Of a stretch of 64,000 bases of DNA, positions 45,995-57,040 are shown piece by piece (the stretch's first letter is position 1; every line of letters begins with the position of its first letter). The notes under the pieces were generated by a model, which was not told the origin of the DNA, ran no database searches, and saw only the letters and a list, made by a program, of their open reading frames with translations. Source of the stretch: Heterobilharzia americana (Eukaryota; Platyhelminthes; Trematoda; Strigeidida; Schistosomatidae); the NCBI GenBank assembly GCA_944470555.2, contig OX104127.1, positions 116,836,741-116,900,740 on the forward strand, in the 5' to 3' direction. The translations under genes and the position numbers were made by a program.

Positions 45995-46007
45995 AGTTCT
46001 TAAGAAT
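45995..46007. repeat. Target-site duplication of RTE-I Ib, 5' side
   Basis: AGTTCTTAAGAAT, identical to the reverse complement of the empty site in the left arm. Confidence 0.88.
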
Positions 46008-46386
46008 ACTACCTGTAAAGTCTACTGGAGGATGGCTAGTTTTAAAATGGATTTTTTTGATGGCAGCGGGTGTACCAGTCAGCCACAAAATTTAAGCTGC
46101 AATCGGGTCTTTACTGCTCATCATCAACTCTTTTCTGCCATGTCAGATTGAGGCTATTCATAAAACTAGATATTTTTAGTGTGATAGTTTAGTTTGACTA
46201 TCAATACCAATGAGCTCGAACGGCACATTTGGTGTGAGATATGGTCATAGTATCTTGCCACTCGAATCTAGGTAGGTGTGTGTTGTTGTGATCCGCTACT
46301 TATGTATTGTTGAAAGTTGAGTACCTAAAAAGAAGAATCACAACCCTACTCCAAGTGTTATATGTTTTGATATATTGTTTGGTTTT

Positions 46387-46691
46387 CAGTAGTATCGTCG
46401 GCCCTCAAAAGCAGACAGATAAAATAATGTAGAACCTCGCACGGAAGTGCACCGATTCAAGTTGCTACAATCCACAGTAGCATGCAAAGAACAAGTGAAT
46501 ACAAAAATAGATTTCAAGGTAGATCAAAGTGTATGCGAGTTGAGAGAGTAAATCGATGGAATTTGATGGAAATATTGAAAGGATCGAAAATTGTAGACTG
46601 TATACACCTGCACCATTGTAATTGATTTCAAGCCATATCACCGCGAGTCTCCGACCATTGATTCCCATTGTCTCTATGACACCAACTGGGA
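46387..46691 (-). repeat. RTE-II 3' end fragment in right arm
   Basis: Mirror of 11,086-11,390. It contains the end of RTE-II coding sequence and 3' UTR on minus. Confidence 0.65.
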
Positions 46692-47016
46692 AGTCTACAG
46701 CTCCCTAAGTAGGTCATACAAATAGTCAATGACTTCATGGAATTGAATAGCTTACTTTGAAAGTCTTTGAACTCAGTACTGGGCAACACAGGTTCACATC
46801 AACGAAGAAACACCAGTTTCCTCGAGATTGAAGACATGTCTTGCTGGTGTGTGCTGTGAAGCGAAAAACCCACGTCTAGGGTTTCCCACCGACTGATTCC
46901 TGACACCTACCACCAAAATACTGTGCACTGGTGTTACTTCGCTCGGGTTATTGATCTTATTTCGAACTGGATTGATAGATTTAGTCAGTACTGAGGGTTA
47001 CGGATTAATCATCCGT
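46692..47016. other. Unassigned part of right arm
   Basis: Mirror of 10,761-11,085. No feature was recognised. Confidence 0.5.
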
Positions 47017-49255
47017 ACCAATTACTTCCGACCGACAGCTTCTATCCTGATGTGAGGGTCGGGTTTGCATATTGCAATGACCCAACGAACTACGCTGGCT
47101 GGAACGCGTATTACTTTAGTTCCTAACGTGCCAGGAAGTTCTGTTGGATCGTGGTTAGACGAAGGTAGCTATCATTGTAGTGTGAACCGCTGCTCTCTTT
47201 CGTAGTTCGACGGCGAAGTCGTCCTTCTCTTTGGACGGGGTGTGACAGCATTATGGTGATCGTCAGCGCCATGCGGATGTTGCCGTTCGTATGGAAGTCT
47301 GTGTAGGAATTATCAAACCCTCAGAATATAAGTTTCCTCCTTACCCTGTCTTAGTGGTGTGCTGGCGTTATGGCTTTTCTTGGCCTGCGTTAGCACAATC
47401 AAACTGAACCCAGACGCTAGATAAGTCGTGTGTAATATTCCTTAAAGAGATATTTATTGATCTCTTTGCACAACTATCCCTTTTTCTCCTTCTAATACGT
47501 TGCAGGCAGGAATCGTCAACCACCATTAGGCGAATAGCAGTTTACAAAACCCGACTAACCGAAACCTACTCTCCTAACAATTTTCTCTTTCATTACTTTC
47601 ACTTTCTGATACCTTCTATATCTAGCCTTCCACAATTTGGTCAACTTACCTTCCGACCCTTGCTAGCGATCCAACTCAGCTAAATACCATTCATGGTTCC
47701 ATAAAATTCCCTTGTCGGTTTCATATTAGAAATCTCAACTTCCAAACTCTGCGCCGAATTGGACAAAAGGCATCGCTTCCCAAAACTGGAATCTCGAGGC
47801 ATGGGTGTATACTATTTCTGAGACACCTGTACAGAATCCAATTGAAGTTATTAACTTGACCGGACCTGGCTAATGTGGGCAATATTGACCAAGTTTCAGA
47901 GCAACGGGCACATTTCCGGACTGGTTACCAGTCAACAGCCATCTATGTTCTGTTTGACTGAGTGAATGTGTAAAGACTAGGAAGCGTCATGGCACTTACG
48001 CACACCCATTAATAATGTTTATCCACGCTCCCACCAACTTCACTTCATAAGATACAAAAGGTGAGTTCTACCAAAAGCTGTCAACTCTGCTAAATATGGT
48101 AAAAAGATCAGAAATAGTCATAGTAGGAAGTTACTTCAATGCGCTTTTCGGGAAAGCATCTTGGAAGTATCTGTGTTTTTCCAGACATAAACAGACAACG
48201 GTGGTTGTCTCCGTCAGTTTCACTCTGAAAATCACTTGTTCCGGTCCACACCAACTTCATTTATAAAGACAAACACTGTTTCACGTGGCGTCCATGAACG
48301 TCAACTCAACAACAGACACAGATTAATATTGCTATAATGAGCCATCATTGTAGAGGATTGGTTGAAGATTGCCGCTCTTTCTGCAGTAATTTTCTACACT
48401 CTGAACATGGATTAGTAGGAGAATGCATATATTTAAAGCCTAATATGATCGGGAAGCAAATTAGTCGAGCATTTTTGTGCTTGACTAGAAGATAAGAGTA
48501 CCAAGTGTGTATTTAAGGAGGAGAAATTAAAACACTTATAGGAATGTGGCAGCAATTCTCATTCAGATAGTGTGGCATGATATTGTCTGCTTCAGAAAAT
48601 GCAGTTGGTAAAATACATTTAAAGGCTAGTAAAAGCCAGAGGATATCCGTAACCACTTCTGAACTGATTGGTGCGAGACGAATGTTTCCATCTGACCCTA
48701 ACCAAAATAAAGAGTGGAAAAGGCTCAAATATTGGTCAACTAAGAGTCTTCGTAATGATCGCGAGCAGTTGTGAGTGGCGAAAGCAAAAGAGATGGAGAA
48801 GGCATCATGGTTGTGTAATACGCGGCAACTATTTAGGCTTAGTAAGAACACCAGCAAGAAGAAAACAATGGTTAGTAAGACTCACTGGAAAGAATAAAAC
48901 GCTGATAATTTCTCAAAAGAGGTGGCTAGGACGTAGGGCGGAACACTGAAGTACGGTTCAACTGCCCACCACATTGCTTCAGTCTCCCAGTATCCAGACC
49001 TAACTTGAGTGGGACATATATGATGGTACCATATTCTCTGTAAATTTGAGAAGGCTATTTCAAACCTGAAGGGATACAAGGCAGCAGGACCTGATGTTTG
49101 GCCACCAAATCTTACGGATGGAGGTACAAAATTCATAAGTAGAGTAACAAGGGTACTGATTACCATATTTTAAGATGGTGTCTGACTTTGCTGACCGTGA
49201 GGTGTTGTGACAGTGTTTAACTAAAAGTAGTTTATGAGGCGAATCAAAGGTCTAC
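47017..49255 (+). mobile_element. RTE-II copy IId, 3'-truncated relic
   Basis: A plus-strand element whose leader begins at about 47,017 (ACCGACAGCTTCTATCCTGA) inside the right arm, so the arm boundary at 47,149 cuts through it. Endonuclease remnants lie at about 47,700-48,480, a linker at 48,577-48,870 and the start of RT at about 48,960-49,250. It then ends abruptly at the leader of copy IIe. Every coding block is broken by stops. The missing 3' half suggests replacement by, or recombination with, the next copy. Confidence 0.65.
47690..48870 (+). pseudogene. RTE-II endonuclease and linker relic (copy IId)
   Basis: Scattered blocks in shifting frames: an HFxTLRRIGQK-like start near 47,735, SRGMGVYYF with a stop (usual CVCET), VIVGSYFNALFGKASW (47,118 bases into the element; usual AGDLNAQVG with Asp changed to Tyr), and the linker AGKIHLKASKSQRISVTTSEL with NKEWKRLKYWSTKSLRNDREQL (48,610-48,774). 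The order matches other RTE-II copies. No catalytic set survives. Confidence 0.6.
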
Positions 49256-49261
49256 TCCAAC

Positions 49262-50860
49262 TCACCCTGACCGATAGCTACTACCTTGACGTGGTGGTCA
49301 GGCTTGTATGTCACAACGAATCAACGAGCTACACTGACAGAAACGTCTGTTGGATAGTGGTTAGACAAAAAGTAGTTGCTGTTGTTGTTTAAAGTGCTAC
49401 ACTATGATAGGGGGGGGGGTCCAGGGGCGAAGTCGTACGACTACTAGCTGGATGAGGTGTGACAGCAGTACGGTGTGTCCTTAGGATGACCAGGAGTACC
49501 ACGCTGATTCTGCCTTCTCAATGGAAGTGGGGGAGTGGGAGAGTAAAACGGCCTTCCCCCAAAGTAACACTGCTTTATGCCCCCACGGTCTCCCGTTGCT
49601 GGCGGCATAGGTTTTTTGTTTGTCCGGCGTTGAAACAATGAAAATTTAAAAGAAAATCTCACAAAAGACCGCGTGTAACAGGATTCAAGCAGATGTCCCA
49701 TATACTTTACAGTCACATAAATCCTTTTTTCGTTCTAGTACCTTAAGCAGAAATAGCTTTATATGGTGTGGGCATCCGGGAAATGTCAACCGCCCGCACT
49801 CTTACAGTAGTACAGAAGACCCAATCAAAACGACCCATCCTCCTTAACTGTCTCCTCTTTCACCTTTACCTCCTGATACCAATATTAATCTTCTTACGCC
49901 TTCCCCAACCTCTTATTCTGCTACCATTGTCAGCAATCAAGGCCGTAATCCCTGTAGACCGTTTACTGTAGGTACTCCCAGTTTAATGATAGAGAGTGAA
50001 GTGGTGGGATGTGTCGACCACTTCACTTGGAGCGTCGCATCAGCCAAGACAGGCTGGTTGCGGATTAAATCTCAGCTCGAATACATAAGGTCTTTTTGGA
50101 ATTTACCAACTTCCATATCCGGTGTGATATCCGACTTCTGATCGAAGGGCAAGTATACTGCGCTGTAGTCTGTAGTATCCTGTTGTACTCCTGCGAGACA
50201 TGGTCGTTAAAAGTAGAAGATATGAAACGATTACAGTGTTTGTCCACTTATGTCTTCATAGTATTGCTCACGTTTGGGGGAATCACGGTGTGAGAAATGT
50301 TGAAGTCAGGCGAAGGGTACTAGGCAAGATAAGGAAGTTGATTGGTGAGGCTGTGAACCTTAGTTGGTTCCGATGAGTTGGATATGTACTGGGCATGTCG
50401 AGCCACCGCCTACCTAGATATGCCATACTGGAGGAAGTTGGATTGGGTTGAAAATGGGTTTCCGGTGGTCAGACCAAGGTGTGGCACCAGTCTATGAAGT
50501 CTTTTACTGTTGGTCTAAGCCATACGGAGAGATGCAGACTGCCTGCTTGGGGTCCGGAGATGATTGTAATCAATGGTTTGAGACCCTTGATGACCTGGCT
50601 AAAAATTGGTCACGATGGCACAGATGTATTCACTTGTCATCTTTTAAAGTTTGAGCATTTTCACTAACCTTGATTTTCAAATTACTTTTCATCCTATACC
50701 CCTTCATCTGCTTTGATATCACTCTTTGTGTACCCACTTGTTCTTTGCATGACATTGTGACGTAGCAGTTTGAACCGATGTACTTCTATGTGAGGCTCTA
50801 CGTTGACTTTCTTTGTCGACCTGTCTATGATAGTTACTGATTGCCGATTAATTTATATAG
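49262..50860 (+). mobile_element. RTE-II copy IIe with large internal deletion
   Basis: Starts with a complete-looking leader (GACCGATAGCTACTACCTTG at 49,280, through GTGGGCATCCGGGAAATGTC at 49,771) and then, at about 49,965, jumps straight to the RT C-terminal domain (SLMIESEVVGCVDHFT, about 49,980). Endonuclease and catalytic RT are absent. The C-terminal part reads GQVYCAVVCSILLYSCETWSLKVEDMKRL and the 3' UTR runs to about 50,860. A poly(G) run of about 10 lies at 49,411-49,420. The internal deletion makes it a short non-autonomous form keeping both ends. Confidence 0.7.
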
Positions 50861-51685
50861 AGCTGAAAGTTAACTGACTAACTTCCAAGCAATTATTCAA
50901 TAATGATGCTTTGATAATAAACTGTGGTAAAATACTAAACTACTAAATAATGTATCAAAACGTTACTAGTACAGACACCTTTCTAGTTAGTTGACTATAA
51001 GTTTCACTTAAAGTATTAATTTCTACCATATTTCACAGGCTACAAAACACTCGTAAAATAATGATACGCATGGGGAAGACATGAATTCTTTAAGGTCGTG
51101 AATGCACTAATCACCTATTCACCTGTAAAAAAACGCTTAAATAACTTTACTCGTATTACGGGCTAACAGTCGTTGTTTCTTGGTGTTAAAACTGCCTTCA
51201 ATTCAGATCCACTGAAGCCAGTGTTTCATAACAATCTCACTCGATGTACAACTTCACGCCTAATCACTCACTGCTTCATCTCAGAATTACTTACGTGTTT
51301 TCATCGGGTGTGAGCAATCCCCAGGAAACAATTGTGGTCGAAAACACATAGTTGTCGGACGTCATCAGCTGGAAAAAACCAGCGTGTACGGGGAGACAGC
51401 ATGACTACCAATACCGACGTGTTGTATGCACGATATTTCAAAAGAAGGTTAATGTCCCTACAGTTCTAAAAGTGATGCAGATTAGTCTTCACCTTTCTAG
51501 TTTTCTATACGCGTCTGAAAATCTTAATAATCATGCATATACCAGTACTCACAGCTCTCAAAATACACAGACTTTTTCACCACACCGGTTCCATCAACAA
51601 CAGTGGCTGCAGATATAGGCTCATGGTCATTTCACAAAAGCACTTAGCACTTTGACAGTGTTAAAGACTTATGACTCTTATAGAT
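50861..51685. other. Unassigned DNA
   Basis: About 800 bases. An 88-aa plus frame at 51,352-51,618 has no recognised domain. Confidence 0.45.
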
Positions 51686-51729
51686 ACCGATCTCCAGATG
51701 ACTGAGTGCGACTTCAGTAGCGTGCTAGT

Positions 51730-52240
51730 TGTCACACAGTTAAGCGATATCGTCCGCATACTCGTAGTCGAAAACTCTCTCAGCTAGTGACAGTTCTACT
51801 CCATCACCGTACACTCCCTCCAGGGGTGTCTTTAGAATTTCACTGTTGATAAAGTTAAAGAGAAATGTCCAAATCCGGTATCTTTACCTAACCTCACCAT
51901 TGGTTTGAAGCAGTGAAGAGAAGTGGTTGTATGCCTTAACTCTACCTGAGACAATTTCATATAGATCCTTCAAAATGTTACGAAATTTCTCTTTGAGATG
52001 CCTCCCTGACAGACAATTCTGGAGCATAGCACCGTTCAGCAAATCGAAGGACACCTCAATATCCAGAAACGACGATAATTAACCTGCAAGATTTGTTACG
52101 TTGCGTAATCATTTGACGGAGGGTAAACACGTAATTAATGCTTGTACTACCCGGCATTCTCCTCGCGGATCAGTTTTCCACGCATCTTGCAGAGCTTGAG
52201 AAGTGTGATAACAGCCAGCAATTAAGACGCTACCGTTGGC
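51730..52240 (-). pseudogene. RT palm relic (copy IIf)
   Basis: Minus translation gives ALQDAWKTDPRGE, VVQALITCLPSV, SFLDIEVSFDLLNGAML (RT AFD block, Asp retained), KFRNILKDLYEIVSGRVKAY, LEGVYGDGVELSLAERVFD and EYADDIA (YADD retained at about 51,755). Stops and the loss of the GVRQGCPxSP block make it inactive. The palm motifs identify it with good confidence although overall similarity to IIb is low. Confidence 0.65.
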
Positions 52241-52264
52241 AGAATGATAATCTGATGAGGATCG

Positions 52265-52530
52265 CACATCACGTGGGCTTTTTTTGAAAATATAACAAAG
52301 TAGCATGAAGAAAGATGGAGAAAGAAAGAAGAATCGGTCAAAAAAGTAGAAAACAATACATGAGAAGAAGGCAGGGGATGGAAAATGCTGAATTCAGTAT
52401 AGCGGTTCAGATGAAGATAAAGTGTGGATGCATCTGCGTACTGACATCGATTCTTAGCCATATCACCTAGAATCTCCAACCACTGGTTTCTGTTTTTATA
52501 TGGACCCTAATCGGCTAGTGTGAATCTGGG
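52265..52530 (-). repeat. RTE-II 3' end fragment nested in IIf
   Basis: Nearly the reverse complement of 55,045-55,240 (copy IIg 3' end): the shared run includes CCTGCCTTCTTCTCATGTAT and ACTGACATCGATTCTTAGCC in inverted orientation. It is a truncated 3' piece of a young RTE-II copy sitting inside the older IIf relic. Confidence 0.75.
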
Positions 52531-52819
52531 AGACACCATTGAGTGTCAAGAAGTTACAAGTAGCTCCCGATAGCCCATTGTTTATTAGCGGGACTTTCTT
52601 CGAAGCTACAGACAGCTTTCTTCGTCATTTTCGTGGCGTCTCTTAAGTATAGTCTGTGGTTTCCTATCATTTCAGGAGGTTAGACAGCTAGCCTTTAAAT
52701 AATTTGGTTTGGTATTTACTTGCAATACGATTTGTAGCCGGTTTTATTGCGTCAACGCGTTTAGGTAGATGGTTTGGTGACCACCGAAATGTGAGGTGAA
52801 TACTCACTGAGGCGTGATC

Positions 52820-53620
52820 TGAGTCAGTACAGTGCTTCAGAAGTAGCGTCAGTCTTGGACACAACCACGTTACCTGTGGATGATTGTAATGCTATCTGTT
52901 TGAGTCCAGGCTTCAATGAGCGAATGAAAACTCTGGGTATCGTGACAGTGATGGCTGTGGTGAGAGTTGGTGCTGTCTATAAAAAAGTTGGGATCTGCGC
53001 AAAGCTACAGAAGACATTCCCCATTATCTGACATTTAACCAACTAAATCCCATTGGCAACCTTAGTCTAGATCCCTAACGTTTGCATTCAAGTTCCCAGC
53101 TAGCACTACGATATCTGTTGAGCGCATCAGGTAAAGAGGGTCACGCAGCTGAATATTGAACTCATCCTAGCTGTGTCCGGACTCCAGTCAGTTGGGGCAT
53201 GTGCAGAGATGATGAAGTGACATTGTTTTTCTTACCAGTTACTCCTCCCTCCTATTTAACTTTCCAGTCTATTGGCACACAGAAGTTTGCTGACTAGGAT
53301 CCAATCAACTAGCGCAGCTCCATCTCTGTCGCTTGGTGTAAAACCAACACAAAAACAGACGGCTGCTGATGCTACCGGGTCGCCGGATAAACGTACTGTA
53401 AACACACTTTTTAGCTGACATATGAGGAAGTTAGTCGAAACACTTCACCGGAATAATGTATACAGGTCTCTGAGATATACCATGTATCAGTAGCAGGGTT
53501 TTCCAGAGTTCTAGCCGAGCGTGTTGTCTGATCTGCATCAAGGCTCGAAAGGGGTGACCAGCCTAAGTGATGCACGAGGTTTCAGAATAGTTCAGTCTGA
53601 TATTTCACTGAAGGACGGTT
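52820..53620 (-). pseudogene. Endonuclease relic (copy IIf)
   Basis: Minus translation near 53,345-53,270 gives FTPSDRDGAALVDWILVS, matching the GIALSTRAENSLLDWIPVDS block of IIb. Near 53,115-53,040, VLAGNLNAN corresponds to AGDLNAQVG with Asp replaced by Asn, followed by SDNGECLLXLC (DNGDRLLQLC). About 53,195-53,160 CAPTDWSPD matches YAPTDCSSD. The frame is broken repeatedly. Confidence 0.6.
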
Positions 53621-54590
53621 TTGTGGAAGCATCTTTTTTGCCACTCAAGGCTGTACAAACAGATGAGAACCGTAGTCATTGATAAGCAGTTGAGCAAAAC
53701 AAGGATAAATAGCAAAGTGGATTTCAAATTGATGGGAAGGTAGCATGGTGAGTGATGAAGATATGAAAAAGATGATATTATCGAGCAGATAGTTTGTCAA
53801 ACTGTAATTTTTGATTTGTACAGAAAGATATGATGGGTGCTTTGTAGTCTTCATTGTTAATATTGGTTTACAAATTGTATATGGGCTGTGGTCATACTTG
53901 GATACTCAGAATGAAGCAGGCGAAAGCACATTCTCTGAGCCTCTGACTTCACGTCGGATCCACAAGGTAGCAGAGAGATATGAAATGCTGCATTTCCGTG
54001 GTTACTGGTGACCAAGGTGAGTTCAAACGCCATTCTAGCCTTCTATATAGTGAGGCCTATGTACACTACTGAGTTAAAATAAGGGTTTTCCAACTCCTCT
54101 AGATATATTCTCTGTATGCATCAGTACAATTAGATTTCACCCTCTCACTTCTGTGGAAACACCCTCCACCACTTGAATGAAATGAAGAGGACTTCTCTAG
54201 CGAAAAATGTGAGCACGGACCATATGAAAACATTTCTAGAAAACGACCAGGATCATCCCTTTCTCCGTCATTTGAGAGCGTTTGCAGTTATGCAGATAGG
54301 ATGGATCGACACAGTATGCTAAGCAATATAAATATTTCGCTAAAGTTAAATGGACATGCTTCGAAATTTCCGTTATAAATCGGATTCATATAGAGTTCAA
54401 GAAAAAACAATGGATATTAGCTAAGTGTTTTGCTATTTTGACCAGAAAATTACATAAGATTAACAATGATGATAACAAACCAACAGTTGGTAAAATGATC
54501 AAAATGTTTTACAAATGGAAAAAGTTTCATTCAGAAGACAATATAATCAGATAAGAGAGGGAAAACAGAAATCGTACAGTAGGTTACCGG
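53621..54590. other. Unassigned DNA
   Basis: AT-rich, no recognised gene. Small frames on both strands near 53,645-54,011 have no domain signal. Confidence 0.45.
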
Positions 54591-54594
54591 AGCA

Positions 54595-55300
54595 AAAACG
54601 AGTAATCACTGCTTTTTATGACCACGAACAGTGGTGGGCAGTGAAGGTTGAAAAGATGGAAAAGGCAGTGGCAATAGATAATAGTATGCAGCTGTTTAGA
54701 ATTATCAAGGAGACTGGGGGGAAAGGTTAAAGTTTAATGAGACCGTTTCCATGTAGTGTCACCACATCATTGACGCAGAGGTCAGGTGTGAATTTTTAGG
54801 GAGAAGAGGCAAGTCAGTTAATTAGGTCGCCAACCTTCATCGACTGAGGTGGCTGGGACCTGTGTTACGCATGGCTAGTCACTGTTTGCCTCGTAGCACA
54901 GTGTTGGTTGAAGCACGTTCAGGCTGGAAGGAGGCTCAGGGTGACCAAACTAAAACACAGCACCAGTGCATGAAGTCCTTGGCTGTTCGTCTGAGCCATG
55001 TTGGGTGATCCAGACTAACCAGTCGGGGTCCATATGAAAACAGAAACCAGTGGTTGGAGATTCTAGGTGATATGGCTAAGAATCGATGTCAGTACGCAGA
55101 TGCATCCACACTTTATCTTCATCTGAACCGCTATACTGAATTCAGCATTTTCCCATCCCCCTGCCTTCTTCTCATGTATTGTTTTCTACTTTTTTTGACC
55201 GATTCTTCTTTCTTTCTCCATCTTTCTTCATGATACGAGATGTGGCAACTTATACCGTTACGCGGTAATGCCTAGTTCTATGTTACTATTGATTGATTGA
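54595..55300 (+). mobile_element. RTE-II copy IIg, internally deleted
   Basis: Plus strand. The linker (DHEQWWAVKVEKMEKAVAI, NSMQLFRIIKETGG; 54,620-54,725) is joined at about 54,775 directly to the end of the C-terminal domain (AEVRCEFLGRRGK, LHRLRWLGPVLRM, QTKTQHQCMKSL). RT palm and most of the C-terminal domain are missing. The 3' UTR ends with an ATTG-repeat tail at 55,287-55,298. The tail unit differs from those of IIa (GGAT) and IIb (GAT). Confidence 0.72.
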
Positions 55301-57040
55301 GACTATAGCAAGCTTTCTGTTCCCGAGCTTCACTCAGGCGTCTAATGATTGTAGGACCTAGGATCTTAGACACGATGTTCTTCAGACCGATTCCTCTGTG
55401 GTTATCACAGTAGGACTTCTCTCCTTTCTTGAAGACTGGGATAATCAATAATTGAGACCAGTCGGAGGGAATCATATTTAACTCCTATAAGTTGGTTAAT
55501 ACTTTTGTTAACTTGACTGGAAATACTCTACCACCGTCCATATATATCTCAGAAAGTAGTCCGTGTGGTCCTACTGCCCTTCTTGTTTCAAATTTACCTA
55601 CTACTTTCTTACCTTCAGGAATTGTTGGGAGGCCCATCTCAATGTTTTATTCAGCATCCAACTAGACAGCGGGCAACATAATGGTAGTTGAAGGCCAGTT
55701 GAACTGTTCTTTGAAGTGTTCCACCCATCGTTACAGTCGTCTCCCCTGTGAGTGAGTCGCAGACCCATCCTTCTGCGCTATAGTTTCATTAACCTTTGAC
55801 TTTTTCGCCCCAGTTTCCTTAATCAGTCTCAATAATTGTCTACTGTTACCTATTGCCTCTGCCTTTTCCGTCTCTTTGGCCTTCGCTCCCCACCACTGTT
55901 CGTGGTCATTGAGTAGACTTTTTGTCGGAATACATTTGAGTTGCATTCGCTCGTCATTGTATTCAGAGCCTGCAGGGATACATTTGCATGCTTCCTTTAG
56001 TTTAGAAGAAGCTGCTGATATCCACTGGTTCTTTTTAACCTTTCTTTGGGAGTCGGCTACAGTCTTCAACGTTGTTTTTACAACAGACTCTTTTACACCG
56101 ACTCTTTCCAGCGGTGACTGATAGTAATGTCGTCTATATATGTCTATTGCTGGGTTAAGCTCGGTGGAAGTCACGTCAGACAATGCCTTTCTTTATGTAT
56201 GAAGTTTGTGCTAGCTAGAAATTAACGTTTATCCAAGCACAGTTGAGCACCGCTATCTGGTTGTTCAGGTGGGATTCCAAAAGGGCCATCTAAATACCTT
56301 TCTACCTGGCCCAGCCTACCCGTTTGTGTGTTGGAATCGCCTGCAACGACCACCACTTCTGAACGTTAGGTGTTCAGAACAAGGGTAGGCAGTTTTTGGC
56401 AGAACTCATCCCTCACTTCATCCAAACTGCATTCATTGGGTGCTTTAACATAGAATACAAAGTAACAACGGCAAACTTCACTTCCTCTTGGTTCTAACTA
56501 TAGGGTTCAGCAGGAAAGGAAATAGGCGACTATCAACTGGGATCCAGCCTAGTAGTAAGCTTTCTGTCCTTGTGCTTAGTGCTATGCCTGCACCTTCAAA
56601 ACAGCGGCAACTAGCTATGGAATCTCCAGACACTCGAAGGGTGGATTTAGCGGATTCACAATATTGGCCGGGAGGGTTTAAGTAATTAACTGCATTTGGG
56701 TCCTGTATGCATATCTCACAAACACAGCATACACGCATGGTCTGAGTTACTAGAGTTTTGGCCAATGAAGCTGGTTGACCAATTCGAAAGAGGGTGTAAA
56801 CACTAAAGGCCTCAATATGTAATTTGGAGCGTGGTTTAAGGAGACGAAGGATATTGTTCTGTGAACTCAGATTGTTGTCGAAAGCTGCAGAGCTAGAAGA
56901 AATTAATGATGTAGGATTGTTACCTGAGACACGTGAAGAAAGACTAAAAGGTAAGAATGAACAAGGTGGATAGTGGTCTAAGGGAACTTGGGCGCTGATA
57001 GAGTTTTGAGGTTGGTTGACGCTTCACGGCTGCCCACATA
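55300..57040 (-). mobile_element. RTE-II copy IIh, 3'-truncated
   Basis: Minus strand. Part of the leader (about 57,040-56,770), endonuclease (about 56,765-56,100, with an internal gap), linker (56,060-55,800) and the first RT block (55,475-55,310: VFKKGEKSYCDNHRGIGLKN, IIRRLSEAREQKA). It then stops where the ATTG tail of the plus-strand IIg ends. The two copies therefore meet 3' tail to broken RT in convergent orientation. Confidence 0.75.
55731..56765 (-). pseudogene. RTE-II endonuclease and linker (copy IIh)
   Basis: The frame 56,765-56,478 reads MRVCCVCEICIQDPNAVNYL (catalytic Glu kept in CE, Thr-Arg changed to Ile-Cys), STLRVSGDSIASCRCFEGAGIALSTRTE. The GDLN block is GDSNTQTGRLGQ near 56,345-56,310. 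The frame 56,183-55,731 fuses DITISHRW-like endonuclease remnants to the linker (QWISAASSKLKEACKCIPAG, EQWWGAKAKETEKAEAI, RQLLRLIKETG). The SDHALVRAR block is missing between them, so about 100 bases were deleted. The copy is inactive. Confidence 0.72.

Larger units (their letters stand above)
38867..47149. repeat. Right arm of the long inverted repeat
   Basis: Reverse complement of 10,628-15,674, enlarged by RTE-I copy Ib (42,770-45,994) and its 12-base target duplication. Arm length without these is within one base of the left arm. The outer end falls inside the RTE-II leader of copy IId and the inner end in unassigned DNA. A shared internal order of SINE, SINE and RTE-II 3' fragment confirms collinearity. 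Confidence 0.95.
51690..53620 (-). mobile_element. RTE-II-like copy IIf, old subfamily, interrupted
   Basis: A minus-strand relic of a diverged RTE-II relative. Reading 5' to 3': endonuclease remnants (about 53,560-52,900), linker (about 52,800-52,540), then RT (about 52,240-51,730). An unrelated RTE-II 3' fragment sits at 52,265-52,530 between linker and RT. Divergence is higher than among other RTE-II copies, so it is either an older insertion or a separate subfamily. No ends were defined. Confidence 0.6.

Noticed and set aside
10628..47149. Terminal inverted repeats of a giant DNA transposon (Maverick or Polinton type)
   Set aside because: No integrase, protein-primed polymerase, capsid or ATPase signal lies in the spacer, which holds only non-LTR retroelements. 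The arms themselves contain LINE and SINE fragments.
49411..49420. Poly(G) run as a G-quadruplex regulator
   Set aside because: A single run within a degenerate RTE-II leader, not repeated in other leaders in the window.
52249..52272. CTGATGAG motif as a hammerhead ribozyme core
   Set aside because: No matching stem II closing into CGAAA and no flanking stems I and III could be formed. Other CTGATGAG occurrences fall in RTE-II coding sequence.
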